This document shows, one piece after another, positions 27,318 to 36,044 of a stretch of DNA of 64,000 nt; position 1 is the first letter of the stretch, and each line of letters opens with the position of its first letter. Both the position numbers and the translations under genes were made by a program. The DNA lies in NCBI RefSeq assembly GCF_029870595.1, contig NZ_JAPDIR010000009.1, forward strand, positions 1-64,000. The letters are read 5' to 3'. The DNA comes from Sphingomonas sp. CBMAI 2297. Lineage in GTDB: Bacteria; Pseudomonadota; Alphaproteobacteria; Sphingomonadales; Sphingomonadaceae. Below the pieces are notes generated by a model. The model worked only from the letters and a program-made list of their open reading frames with translations, did not search any database and was not told the DNA's origin.

Positions 27318-28526
27318 ATGACCGAGCTTTCCAAGACAGAATGCGCGGCAGTGGAGAGAGCCGCGGCGTCGCCCATGCTGGCGCGCACCGAGGCCTGGAC
27401 TGCGATCAACAGCGGCACTCGCAACCTGGCGGGGCTGAGTCGCATGGCCGATGCCCTGGCCGATGCCTTTTCCGCCCTGCCCGGCCACCTCGCGCTGGTG
27501 GAGCCCGAGCCCGCCGAGAGCATGACGGCGGACGGGCAGGTGCAGGCATTGGCGCATGGCCACCACCTCCATCTCGCCGTGCGGCCCGAAGCGCCGGTAC
27601 AGATATTGCTGACCGGCCATATGGACACGGTCTACGGCGCCGATCACCCCTTCCAGGCGAACCGCTGGCTGCCCGACGGCAATCTGAACGCGCCCGGCGC
27701 AGCCGACATGAAGGGCGGGCTCGCGCTGATGCTCGCCGCGCTGGAGGCAGTGGAGGGGAGCCCGCTGGCGGGCCGCCTGGGCTATGAGGTGCTGATCAAT
27801 TCGGATGAGGAGACCGGCTCCTTCTCCTCGGCCGGGCTGATCGCGGGCGCCGCCAAGGGCAAGGTCGCGGCGCTAACCTATGAGCCCGCCTTGCCCGACG
27901 GCACGCTGGCCGGCGCGCGCGGCGGCACCGGCAATTTCTCGATCCTGGTCCATGGCAAGTCGGCCCATGCCGGGCGCAATCCGGATGAGGGGCGCAACGC
28001 GCTTGTCGCCGCGGCCGACCTGGCGATGCGGCTGAATGACGCCAAGGCTCCCGGCCTGGCGGTCAATCCCGCCAGGATCGACGGCGGCGGCCCCAACAAT
28101 GTCGTGCCCGAGCTCGCGATCCTGCGGGTCAATTTCCGGCCCCGGGACAGCGAGGCGATCACCCTGGCGCGGATCGCGATCGACCAGGCCGTCGCGATCG
28201 TGTCGGTCAAGCATGACGTGCGCATCCACGTCCATGGCAGTTTCAACCGCCCGCCAAAGCCGCTCGACTCCGGTGCCGAGAAGCTGTTCGCGCTGGTGAA
28301 GGCATCCGGCGCCGATCTGGGCATTCCCGTCGCGTGGAAATTCTCCGGCGGCGTGTGCGACGGCAACAACATCGCCGCCGTCGGCGTGCCGGTGGTCGAC
28401 ACCATGGGCGCGCGCGGCGGCCTGATCCACAGCGCCGATGAATTCCTCATTCCGGAGAGCCTGGCCGAGCGTGCCGCGCTCTCCGCCGTCACCATGCTGC
28501 GTATCGCCGAGAAGGGAAGATTATGA
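27318..28526 (+). CDS. M20-family metallohydrolase in the arginine-catabolism operon
   Basis: 402 residues from ATG 27318 (a GTG at 27309 is in frame). Dizinc aminoacylase/carboxypeptidase-G2 fold: LLTGHMDTVYGADHPF (first metal ligand and Asp), NAPGAADMKGGLALMLAALE (bridging Asp), NSDEETGSFSSAG (catalytic Glu pair), and C-terminal HSADEF. A dimerisation domain lies at about 190-300. It overlaps astA by four bases. A hydrolase of N-acylated amino acids fits the context; the AstE desuccinylase is not in the window, so replacement of AstE is a tempting but untested idea. Confidence 0.8.
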   Translation: MTELSKTECAAVERAAASPMLARTEAWTAINSGTRNLAGLSRMADALADAFSALPGHLALVEPEPAESMTADGQVQALAHGHHLHLAVRPEAPVQILLTGHMDTVYGADHPFQANRWLPDGNLNAPGAADMKGGLALMLAALEAVEGSPLAGRLGYEVLINSDEETGSFSSAGLIAGAAKGKVAALTYEPALPDGTLAGARGGTGNFSILVHGKSAHAGRNPDEGRNALVAAADLAMRLNDAKAPGLAVNPARIDGGGPNNVVPELAILRVNFRPRDSEAITLARIAIDQAVAIVSVKHDVRIHVHGSFNRPPKPLDSGAEKLFALVKASGADLGIPVAWKFSGGVCDGNNIAAVGVPVVDTMGARGGLIHSADEFLIPESLAERAALSAVTMLRIAEKGRL

Positions 28527-29533
28527 GTTTCGTGATCCGTGCCGCCCGCGACGAGGATCTGCAGGCGCTTTACGAGATGGCGAAGCTGACCGGCGGCGGC
28601 TTCACCAATCTCCAGCCCGAGAAGGAAGTGCTGCGGGCCAAGCTCGCGCGCAGCCATGCCGCCTTCGAGCGCGGCGAGGACGAGAGCGGCGACGACGTGT
28701 TCGTGCTGGTGCTCGAGAACAGGGATACCGGCGAGGTGCGAGGCACCTGCCAGATCTTCACCGCCGTGGGGCAGCGCTGGCCCTTCTACTCCTATCGCCT
28801 TGCCACCGAGACCAAGCACAGCGAGGAGCTGGGCCGTACCTTCCGTGCCGAGACGCTCAGCCTGGTCAACGACCTGGAAGGGGCCAGCGAGGTCGGCGGG
28901 CTGTTCCTGCATCCGGGCGAGCGGGCCGGCGGCCTCGGCATGCTGCTGGCGCGCAGCCGCTATCTCTTCATCGCCCGCCACCGCCAGCGTTTCGCCGAAA
29001 GGATCCTGGCCGAGCTGCGCGGCGTGATCGACGAGGCGGGCGGATCCCCCTTCTGGGACGGCGTCGCGGGGCGTTTCTTCGGGATGAACTTCCAGGAGGC
29101 GGACAGCTTCAATGCCGTCCATGGCAACCAGTTCATCGCCGATCTGATGCCCAAGCACCCGATCTATACCGCGATGCTGCAGGAGAGCGCGCGCGGCGTG
29201 ATCGGCCTGCCCCACCCCTCCGGCCGCGCCGCGATGCGCATGCTGGAGAGCGAGGGCTTCGCCTGGGAGCGCTATGTCGACATCTTCGACGGCGGCCCGA
29301 CGATGACCGCGCGCACCGATCAGGTGAAGACGGTGCGCGACGCCAGGATCGCTCGCGTGGTGGCGGTGGAAGCCGGTGGCGAGCCTGCCCTGGTGGCCAC
29401 GGGCAGGCTCCAGCAGTTCCGCGCCACCCAGGGCCGCGTGGCCGAGCGGGAGGGGGGCGCGGCGATCGACCCGCAAACCGCCGAGCTGCTCGGTGTGGGC
29501 GTTGGCGACGAAATCATGCATGTGGCGCGCTGA
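28523..29533 (+). CDS. astA: Arginine N-succinyltransferase
   Basis: 336 residues. Transfers succinyl from succinyl-CoA to the alpha-amino group of arginine, the first step of the AST pathway. Family pattern: MSFVIRAARDEDLQALYEMA, LTGGGFTNLQPEKE, VGGLFLHPGERAGGLGMLLA, FWDGVAGRFFGMNFQEAD, and ALMPKHPIY-like ADLMPKHPIYTAMLQESA. It starts within the hydrolase stop (ATGA) and its own stop overlaps astB start by one base (TGATG). Confidence 0.95.
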   Translation: MSFVIRAARDEDLQALYEMAKLTGGGFTNLQPEKEVLRAKLARSHAAFERGEDESGDDVFVLVLENRDTGEVRGTCQIFTAVGQRWPFYSYRLATETKHSEELGRTFRAETLSLVNDLEGASEVGGLFLHPGERAGGLGMLLARSRYLFIARHRQRFAERILAELRGVIDEAGGSPFWDGVAGRFFGMNFQEADSFNAVHGNQFIADLMPKHPIYTAMLQESARGVIGLPHPSGRAAMRMLESEGFAWERYVDIFDGGPTMTARTDQVKTVRDARIARVVAVEAGGEPALVATGRLQQFRATQGRVAEREGGAAIDPQTAELLGVGVGDEIMHVAR

Positions 29534-30774
29534 TGCTCGTCGAGATCAACTTCGACGGGATCATCGGCCCGAGCCACAATTATGCCGGGCTGAGCCATGG
29601 CAACCTGGCGGCGACGCGCAATCGGGGCGAGACTTCGTTCCCGCGTGCCGCGGCGCTGCAGGGAGTCGCCAAGATGCGCGCCAACCTGGCGCTCGGGCTC
29701 GCCCAGGGCATCCTGCTTCCCCATGCCCGGCCCGACCATCGCTGGCTCGCCAGCCTCGGCACTCGTTTCGAGGATGCTCCGCCGCATAGCCAGGCCCAGG
29801 CGCTGTCCGCTTCGCCGATGTGGGCCGCCAATGCCGCGACTGTCTCGCCCGCGCCCGACACGGCGGACGGCAAATGCCATCTGAGCGTCGCCAATCTGGT
29901 GACGATGCCGCATCGCAGCCATGAATGGCCCGAGACGCTGGCACAGCTCCGCCTCGCCTTTGCCGGCCCCGCCTTCACTGTGCACGCCCCCGTGCCGGCG
30001 CCGTTCGGCGACGAAGGCGCGGCCAATCACATGCGGCTCGCCGCCAGCCATGACGCGCCGGGCGTGGAAGTGTTCGTCTATGGCATTTCGGGCGGCCCCT
30101 TCCCCGCGCGCCAGCATCCCGATGCAAGCGCGGCGGTGGCGCGGAAGCATCGGCTCGAGCGCGTGCTGTTCGTCCAGCAATCCGAGGAAGCGATCGCGGC
30201 AGGCGCGTTCCACAACGACGTGGTCGCGGTGGCGAACGGTCCCGTGCTGTTCACGCACGAACTGGCCTTTGCTGGCAAGGATCGCTTCTATGCCGATCTG
30301 CGCGCGATGCTGCCGCAGGTCGAGATCGTCGAGGTGCCTGCCGCGCAGGTGAGCCTGGCCGATGCGATCAGATCCTATCTGTTCAACGCGCAGCTGGTCA
30401 CCCTGCCCTCGGGCGAGATGGCGCTGGTGCTGCCGGGCGAGGCACGCGACACGCCTTCGGTATGGCGCTGGCTGCAGGAGCATGTCGCGGGCAACGGCCC
30501 GATCCGGCGGCTCGAGGTGGTCGATGTGCGCCAGTCCATGGCCAATGGCGGCGGGCCTGCCTGTCTGCGCCTGCGCGTGGTCTGCGATCCCGCGACGGTC
30601 GATCCGCGCTTCCTGGTGGACGATGGCAAGCTCGATCGCATCGCCGGAGTGATCGAGGCGCATTGGCCCGAGGCCATACCCTTCGACTCGATCGCCGATC
30701 CGGCGCTGATCGCCCGGGTGGAGGCCGCGCGCCGGGCGTTGCTGGAGGCGTTGGAGATCCCGGAGCTTCTCTAG
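29533..30774 (+). CDS. astB: N-succinylarginine dihydrolase
   Basis: 413 residues from ATG 29533. Converts succinylarginine to succinylornithine plus ammonia and CO2. Motifs: EINFDGIIGPSHNYAGLSHG, FPRAAALQGVAKMRAN, HSQAQALSASPMWAANAATV, EGAANHMRL (catalytic Glu region), SEEAIAAGAFHNDVVAVANG (catalytic His), and C-terminal QSMANGGGPACLRLRVV (catalytic Cys). astC, astD and astE are not seen. A much longer upstream frame in this phase is shadow of astA. Confidence 0.96.
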   Translation: MLVEINFDGIIGPSHNYAGLSHGNLAATRNRGETSFPRAAALQGVAKMRANLALGLAQGILLPHARPDHRWLASLGTRFEDAPPHSQAQALSASPMWAANAATVSPAPDTADGKCHLSVANLVTMPHRSHEWPETLAQLRLAFAGPAFTVHAPVPAPFGDEGAANHMRLAASHDAPGVEVFVYGISGGPFPARQHPDASAAVARKHRLERVLFVQQSEEAIAAGAFHNDVVAVANGPVLFTHELAFAGKDRFYADLRAMLPQVEIVEVPAAQVSLADAIRSYLFNAQLVTLPSGEMALVLPGEARDTPSVWRWLQEHVAGNGPIRRLEVVDVRQSMANGGGPACLRLRVVCDPATVDPRFLVDDGKLDRIAGVIEAHWPEAIPFDSIADPALIARVEAARRALLEALEIPELL

Positions 30775-30878
30775 CGGCACGAGCAGCCGAAGTGTCGGGA
30801 TAATTGACAGTTAACTATCTAATTTAACGCGAAACTACGTATTTTGGCGCTTGGCCCGGCGCTTGCTTAACCTTTCCC

Positions 30879-31091
30879 ATGCTCTATCGCGTCCGTCGCC
30901 TGTTCACGATCAAGACCAAGTTCGAGGCCTTTCTGGTCATCTATGGTCTTGCCTGTGGCGCGACCGAGCGCGGGGTCCATTATCTGGGGAAGTTTCCGGG
31001 CTGGGGTGGCTGGATGCTCTTCGCGTTGTGCCCGATTGCTGTATTCATGGCGGGCGCCAAGATACTGGACAGCTTCGATGTTCCGGATTGA
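30879..31091 (+). CDS. Small conserved-looking membrane protein
   Basis: 70 residues. A basic start MLYRVRRLFTIKTKFEAFLV is followed by two hydrophobic stretches, FEAFLVIYGLACGATERG and WGGWMLFALCPIAVFMAGAK, and an acidic C-terminal tail. The pattern suggests a small inner-membrane protein with two helices. Function unknown. Upstream lies an AT-rich region (30804-30845) with TTGACA and the inverted GTTAA...TTAAC half-sites, a plausible promoter area although no good -10 is visible. Confidence 0.65.
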   Translation: MLYRVRRLFTIKTKFEAFLVIYGLACGATERGVHYLGKFPGWGGWMLFALCPIAVFMAGAKILDSFDVPD

Positions 31092-31161
31092 GCGGGGAAT
31101 TGCGTCTGTAATAGTCGGGGGCTAGGGCCGGCGAGCTGGCCTGTGGGGAGGTTCTGAGCGC

Positions 31162-32463
31162 GTGCGGTTGTTTCGAGGCATTTTTTCCTCTTTGGCGGCG
31201 CAGGCGCTGCTGGCGGCGGTCGTGCCGGGTGGACTCATGGTGTTCGTGATGCACGAGAGCCAGCAGGCCGAGCTCGTCCAGCGCGACCGCGAGCGGCTTG
31301 ACGCCTTCGTGCAGACGGTCGCCGAAGCGGCCCGTGCCGGGCGCCCGCTCGATCAGGCCGCGAACCTGCCCGGGCCGCTTGCCGGCCGGGTCCTGCTCGT
31401 GGATCCGCAGGGCCATGCGATCGCCGGCCCCACCACTTCCCTGCCCGCGCGCGCCGAACGCCCCGTCCAGGTCGATGGCCGCACCGTGGCGACGGCACGG
31501 GTGGTCCGCCCGCCCGAGCTGTCCGATCAGGACCGGCGGGTCCTCGCCACCCAATATATCGGCGTGGCGGCGATCCTGGTGGTGCTGTTCGTGCTGCTGC
31601 TGGTGATGGCCTATGTCTTCGCGCGGCGCTGGTCGCGGCCGCAGCTGCAGCTCTACCGGATGAGCCGCGACGTGGTGAACGGCGACCTCGATCTCTATTT
31701 CGACGAGGAAGGCCCGGCCGAGGTCGTGGCGACGATGCGCAACCTGCGCCGCATCGCCAGCCAGTTCAGCCGGCTGGAGACGGCGCGGCGCACCTGGCTG
31801 GTCTCGATCTCGGGCGAGCTCAAGGGCCCGACCGAGAATATGGGCGAGCATTTCATCAAGCTGTGCGAGGTGCAGCCGCCGCTTCCGCCCGCGCTGATCG
31901 GCGCGATCGAGGAGGACACGCGCCGGCTGATCCACATGGCGGAGGATCTGAACGCGGTGGCGCTCGCCGATCTCGGCCGCCTGCCCGTCACTTTCGCCTC
32001 GGTCGATCCGCGCGCGCTGATCCACAATGCCATCTATGCCGATCGCAAGCGCGCCGAGGCGCAGGGCGTGCGGCTGGAGACGAGCACGCTCCCCGAATAT
32101 ACGGTGATCGTGAAATGGGACGGGGCGCGAATCGAGCAGCTGTTCGGCGCGCTGATCGACAATTCGCTGCGCTACACGCCGCGCAACGGCCGGATCGTGC
32201 TGGGCCTGGAGAGCTCGCGCGACGCCTGGCGGCTGATCATCGACGACAATGCGCCCGGCGTCGACGTGATGCTCGCCCAGCGCCTGTTCGAGCCTTTCTA
32301 TCGCAGCTCGGACCGCGCCGACGAATCGGCGGCTTCCGGCCTGGGCCTGGCGACGGCGCGGGCAATCGTGGAGGCGCATCACGGACGGATCGAGGCGAGC
32401 CGTTCGCCGATCGGCGGCCTGCGCGTCACGGTGATCCTGCCGGGCAACCCGCCCACGGCCTGA
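31162..32463 (+). CDS. Histidine-kinase-like membrane protein lacking the phospho-acceptor His
   Basis: 433 residues. Membrane helix, about 110-residue periplasmic sensor, second helix (ILVVLFVLLLVMAYVFARRW), HAMP-like linker (SRPQLQLYRMSRDVVNGDLD), HisKA-like helices and HATPase domain. The H box reads LVSISGELKGP where kinases have S-H-E-L-x-x-P: residue 218 is Gly (codon GGC at 31813), so no phospho-acceptor is present. ATP-binding boxes look sound: N box LIDNSLRYTPRNGR (Asn334), DDNAPGV, LFEPFYRS and SGLGLATARAI. The overall type is BaeS-like. No response regulator is adjacent. Confidence 0.82.
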   Translation: MRLFRGIFSSLAAQALLAAVVPGGLMVFVMHESQQAELVQRDRERLDAFVQTVAEAARAGRPLDQAANLPGPLAGRVLLVDPQGHAIAGPTTSLPARAERPVQVDGRTVATARVVRPPELSDQDRRVLATQYIGVAAILVVLFVLLLVMAYVFARRWSRPQLQLYRMSRDVVNGDLDLYFDEEGPAEVVATMRNLRRIASQFSRLETARRTWLVSISGELKGPTENMGEHFIKLCEVQPPLPPALIGAIEEDTRRLIHMAEDLNAVALADLGRLPVTFASVDPRALIHNAIYADRKRAEAQGVRLETSTLPEYTVIVKWDGARIEQLFGALIDNSLRYTPRNGRIVLGLESSRDAWRLIIDDNAPGVDVMLAQRLFEPFYRSSDRADESAASGLGLATARAIVEAHHGRIEASRSPIGGLRVTVILPGNPPTA

Positions 32464-32560
32464 TTCGGTCAGCCGGACTCGATTTGCGTCGCGGTCGCCG
32501 CGTCCACGCAATCGACGTGCGCGGCGTAGCAGATGCGGGGCGCATTTGTTACGATGGCTG

Positions 32561-33043
32561 ATGTTGATCCGTGCTCTGATGAGTCTTGGCATCGCGGCGA
32601 TTTTGACATCGCCCGCTCATGCACTTTGCAGCTACCGTGGCGTGGATAACGCAAAGACCACTGTCGCCCAGGAGTTCAAGGATTCTCGCTGGGTTGTTCG
32701 TGCCCATGTGGTTTCCGCAGACTATCATTGGTCCGACGAAAACGAATCGTGGGTCCTCTACCGGCTCGAAGTCGTCCAGAGCTTCAAGGGCGATCTTCCG
32801 CGGAGATTCACTTTCTTCACAATGCGGAACAGCGGCGGATTCTACATGGATGGCGATGGCGGAGTGCCTGATCTGGACGGAGACTATCTATTGTTTCTCA
32901 CGCGCCGGCCCTGGCCTCGCTCCGATCCGCCGGCAGCCAGGGGGGCGTTGTGGGTCAACTATAATTGCGGCCAGTCGAAAGCCTGGTCGCAAGTGACCCA
33001 GAAAGAAAATGCTCAGCTTCGGGAGCTTTCGGCTCGGCGGTGA
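32561..33043 (+). CDS. Exported protein of unknown function
   Basis: 160 residues from ATG 32561 (an in-frame TTG at 32546 would add five). Signal peptide MLIRALMSLGIAAILTSPAH, cleavage near HALC. The mature chain is aromatic- and Asp-rich (VVSADYHWSDENESWVLYR, FKGDLPRRFTFFTMRNSGGF, LDGDYLLFLTRR) and looks like a small beta-rich periplasmic domain with two cysteines. The gene appears lower in GC than its surroundings. A bidirectional terminator follows 22 bases after the stop. Confidence 0.7.
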   Translation: MLIRALMSLGIAAILTSPAHALCSYRGVDNAKTTVAQEFKDSRWVVRAHVVSADYHWSDENESWVLYRLEVVQSFKGDLPRRFTFFTMRNSGGFYMDGDGGVPDLDGDYLLFLTRRPWPRSDPPAARGALWVNYNCGQSKAWSQVTQKENAQLRELSARR

Positions 33044-33065
33044 GCGCGCCCGAGCCCCAAAACAT

Positions 33066-33102
33066 AAAAACCCCGCTAAGCCGATGGCCTAGCGGGGTTT
33101 TT
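33066..33102. terminator. Strong bidirectional Rho-independent terminator
   Basis: AAAAACCCCGCTA pairs with TAGCGGGGTTTTT around a short loop. An A-run precedes and a T-run follows, so it works for the exported-protein gene on the plus strand and for tRNA-Arg on the minus strand. Confidence 0.92.
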
Positions 33103-33104
33103 AA

Positions 33105-33181
33105 TGGCGCGCCCGGAACGATTCGAACGTCCGACCCTCAGATTCGTAGTCTGATGCTCTATCCAGCTGAGCTACGGGCGC
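33105..33181 (-). tRNA. tRNA-Arg (anticodon ACG)
   Basis: 77 nt including an encoded CCA. Acceptor GCGCCCG/CGGGCGC with discriminator G, D-arm AGCTCAGCTGGATAGAGC, anticodon loop CTACGAA between TCAGA and TCTGA, T-loop GTTCGAATC. The ACG anticodon would be edited to ICG by TadA. A promoter lies at 33196-33224 and a terminator at 33066-33102. Confidence 0.96.
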
Positions 33182-33195
33182 GCTGTGGAGGGGTG

Positions 33196-33224
33196 CCTTT
33201 AGAAGCGGTTTTCGGATCGCGCAA
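33196..33224 (-). promoter_or_regulatory. Promoter for tRNA-Arg
   Basis: On the minus strand TTGCGC (33224-33219), 17 bases, then TAAAGG (33201-33196). Transcription would start about 7-8 bases before the mature tRNA 5' end at 33181. Spacing is ideal, boxes are moderately matched. Confidence 0.5.
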
Positions 33225-33263
33225 GCCGTTGCGTGCAGTTTTCCACAGGCATAAGGCGCTGAC

Positions 33264-33761
33264 ATGCGATTTATTCTGCTGCTCAGCCTCGCCGGGCTCG
33301 CCGGCTGCACCCAGGCGACGGGGCGATACCCCTCGCTGCTGCCCCGCCCGATCGAATCGACGAGCCTCGCCGAGCCCGAGCGGCCGGTGCCGGTCGCGAC
33401 GCCCGACGCCGCGCTCGACAAGCGGATCGCCGAGATCCGCGCCGGGCTCGACGCCGGCGCCAGGGCCTTCACCGCCGGCGCCCAGGATGCCGAGGCCCGG
33501 ATCGCCGTGTCGCGCGGCTTGCCCCAGGGCTCCGAGGCGTGGCTGCAGGCGCAAGTGGCGATGGGCCAGCTTGCCGAGCTGCGCCGCCCGGCCGTGACGG
33601 CCCTGTCCGACCTGGACGAGCTGGCGACCCAGCGCGGCGTCGACGGCCTGCCGCCCTATCCGGCGCTCGATGCCGCCCTGGCCGACGCCGACCGCGCCGC
33701 CACCGCGCAACAGGCCCGGATCGATTCGCTCGAGGCCGCGCTGGGCGGCACGGGCGGCTAG
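33264..33761 (+). CDS. Putative lipoprotein with helical C-terminal domain
   Basis: 165 residues. MRFILLLSLAGLAGC is a lipoprotein signal with lipobox LAGC (Cys15). The mature part is Ala/Arg-rich helix, for example RIAEIRAGLDAGARAFTAGA and a terminal coiled-coil-like ATAQQARIDSLEAALGG. Function unknown; it resembles small hypothetical lipoproteins of sphingomonads. It ends exactly where the convergent spermidine-synthase-like gene ends (33761/33762). Confidence 0.75.
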   Translation: MRFILLLSLAGLAGCTQATGRYPSLLPRPIESTSLAEPERPVPVATPDAALDKRIAEIRAGLDAGARAFTAGAQDAEARIAVSRGLPQGSEAWLQAQVAMGQLAELRRPAVTALSDLDELATQRGVDGLPPYPALDAALADADRAATAQQARIDSLEAALGGTGG

Positions 33762-36044
33762 TCAGTTCCCCGCCAGCTCCGGGTGCAGCACCCGGAGCAC
33801 CGGCATCACCGAAGCATAATCGTCGGTCCAGGGCTCGAAGCCGGGCCAGGACCGTAGCCGCCGCCAGCCTCCGCCCCGCGCCACCAGCCGGTCGAGCACC
33901 GCCTGGTCATGGCTGAGCGCGATCCATTCCGACGCCGATTCGGCCCTGGGCTCCACCTGATCCACCTTCGTGCCGCCGCCCGGCTGCGGCGTGGCAACGA
34001 AATGCGGCTCCGGCTCGTAGGACAGCCGCACCGCCTTCCAGCCGCCATCGCGCGCGGCGGCGGACACCACGGGGGCCAGCGCCATGAACCGGTTGGAGAT
34101 ATGGACTAGCAGCAGCCCGTTCGGGGCAAGCACCCGGCCATAGGTGGCGAAGGCCTGGCGCGTCAGCAGGTGCATCGGCACCGTATCCGACGAGAAGGCA
34201 TCGAGCGCGAGCAGGTCGAGGCTGGCGCTCTGCGTCTCGGTGAGGCGCACGCGCGCATCGCCGATCGAGATGCGCGTCTGCGGCGCGCATTGCCGCAGGA
34301 ACGTGAACTTGCCCGAATCGCGGGCGAGATGGACGATCGCCGGATCGATCTCGAAGAAGCGCCAGCTCTGGCCGGGCCGGGCATAGCAGGCGAGCGTGCC
34401 GGTGCCGAGGCCGACCACGCCGACGCGCGCGGCGGGACCATAGAGATCGGGCAGCGCCTGCATCGCCTGCCCCACGCCCGATCCCGGCACGTAATAGGTG
34501 GTCGGCCGGGTCGAGAGCGCCCCTTTCAGCTGGATGCCGTGGAGCGTGGTGCCGTGCGCCAGCTGGCGCTCATCGTCATAGTCCGTGACGGTATAGACAC
34601 CGAAATAGCTGCGCGTGCGGGCATCGGTGAGCGAGAGCTGGATCGAGCGATAGCCGCCGAACAGGATGAGGCCGCCCGCCAGCGCTGCCAGATAGGCCGG
34701 GCGGCGCCCGACCGCGAACAGCCCGAGCAGCGCGACGAGCACAAAGGCGATCTGCTCGTGCATGATGCCGAGCAGGTTGCCGGGATTGACCGCGCCGAGC
34801 CAGACCAGCAGCGCGACCAGCACGACCAGCGTGATCGTCTTGCCGCGGGTGCCGTGCCGCCAGAAATCCCCGATCGCCGCGAGGAGGAACATCTGCGGGC
34901 AGAGCGCGCCCGCCGCGAGGACGAGCAGCGGATATTCATAGGTCCAGTCGAACAGGATCGGCGCGATCAGGCCGGCGAACACGCCGCCGAGCACGCCGCC
35001 CACCGACATGGCGAGGTAGAAGCCGGTGAGCCGGTCCGGCGCCGGGCGCAGGGCATACATGCGGGCATGCAGCGTCACCGATACGGTGAAGAGCAGCAAC
35101 AGCCCGATGATCGCGTTGAGATAGGCGAGCTGCTGGTGGCCGGCGATCAGCGTCGCGCCGAACATCAGGATGATGACCGGCGCGAACTTGGTGAGGATCT
35201 CGGGCAGCACCGCATTGTCGCGAAAGGCCACCGAGAAGCTGAGCAGATAGAGGCCGAGCGGCAGCACCCACAGCATCGGCACCGCGACGATGTCGGTCGT
35301 GAGGAAGGTCGTCGTCGCCAGCATCAGGCCCGAGGGGACCAGCGCCAGCGCGATCCAGTGGAACACCCGGCGCCAGGGCGGCGCGGGCGTATGGTGCGCG
35401 ACATGCGGCTCGCCTTCCGCCCGGCGCGGCAGGCGCGCGGTGCAGCCCGCGACCAGGATCAGGACCAGGATATAGCCGCCGGTCCACAGCCAGCTCTGGC
35501 CCTTGAGCGCCAGATTGGGCTCGACGATCAGCGGATAGGCGATCAGCCCGCCGAAGCTGCCGATATTGGAGGCGGCGTAAAGGGCATAGGGGTCGCGCCC
35601 GTGACTGGCGATGCTGTACCAGCGCTGGAGGAGCGGCGCCTGGGCAGAGACGGCGAAGAACAGCGGACCGATCGAGGCGACGAGCAGCCAGGGTACCCAG
35701 AGCGCCGGCTCCGCGTCGCCGGGCAGTTCCATCGCGATCACGCCGATCGGCAGCCACAGTGCCGCGATCAGGAGCACCGCGAGATGGATCGTCCCCTGGG
35801 CCCGCGGCGACACCCGGCCCAGCCAATGCGCATAGGAATAGCCGCCGAGCAGCAGCGCCTGATAGACCAGCATCGCGCTGTTCCACACCGCCGGCGCGCC
35901 GCCCAGTTGCGGCAGCGCCATGCGCGCGACCATGGGCTGGACGAGGAAGAGCAGGAAGGAGCCGGCGAGGATCGCGGCGACGAACAGCCAGCGCGTGGTC
36001 CGCGTGCCGGGCTGCGGCGTCCCGTCGTCGATTGCATTCTCCAT
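33762..36044 (-). CDS. Fused membrane/spermidine-synthase-like protein
   Basis: 760 residues. About 12 membrane segments in the first 440 residues (for example LFVAAILAGSFLLFLVQPMV and LLFTVSVTLHARMYALRPAP), then a soluble C-terminal Rossmann domain of the spermidine-synthase type: VGVVGLGTGTLACYARPGQS, FFEIDPAIVHLARD, ISIGDARVRL, LLALDAFSSDTVPMHLLTR. Such fused membrane/aminopropyltransferase-like proteins are widespread. Activity on polyamines is not established. Convergent with the lipoprotein gene without spacing. Confidence 0.85.
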   Translation of the reverse strand: MENAIDDGTPQPGTRTTRWLFVAAILAGSFLLFLVQPMVARMALPQLGGAPAVWNSAMLVYQALLLGGYSYAHWLGRVSPRAQGTIHLAVLLIAALWLPIGVIAMELPGDAEPALWVPWLLVASIGPLFFAVSAQAPLLQRWYSIASHGRDPYALYAASNIGSFGGLIAYPLIVEPNLALKGQSWLWTGGYILVLILVAGCTARLPRRAEGEPHVAHHTPAPPWRRVFHWIALALVPSGLMLATTTFLTTDIVAVPMLWVLPLGLYLLSFSVAFRDNAVLPEILTKFAPVIILMFGATLIAGHQQLAYLNAIIGLLLLFTVSVTLHARMYALRPAPDRLTGFYLAMSVGGVLGGVFAGLIAPILFDWTYEYPLLVLAAGALCPQMFLLAAIGDFWRHGTRGKTITLVVLVALLVWLGAVNPGNLLGIMHEQIAFVLVALLGLFAVGRRPAYLAALAGGLILFGGYRSIQLSLTDARTRSYFGVYTVTDYDDERQLAHGTTLHGIQLKGALSTRPTTYYVPGSGVGQAMQALPDLYGPAARVGVVGLGTGTLACYARPGQSWRFFEIDPAIVHLARDSGKFTFLRQCAPQTRISIGDARVRLTETQSASLDLLALDAFSSDTVPMHLLTRQAFATYGRVLAPNGLLLVHISNRFMALAPVVSAAARDGGWKAVRLSYEPEPHFVATPQPGGGTKVDQVEPRAESASEWIALSHDQAVLDRLVARGGGWRRLRSWPGFEPWTDDYASVMPVLRVLHPELAGN

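Noticed and set aside
28438..30774. 778-residue version of AstB
   Set aside because: The first 365 residues are the astA region in a wrong frame; the real start is the ATG at 29533.
30804..30832. A full sigma-70 promoter at TTGACA 30804
   Set aside because: No acceptable -10 is present at 15-19 bases; only the -35 and general AT-richness are convincing.
33105..33181. Integration (att) site at tRNA-Arg
   Set aside because: No integrase gene and no repeated 3' tRNA segment is visible within the window.
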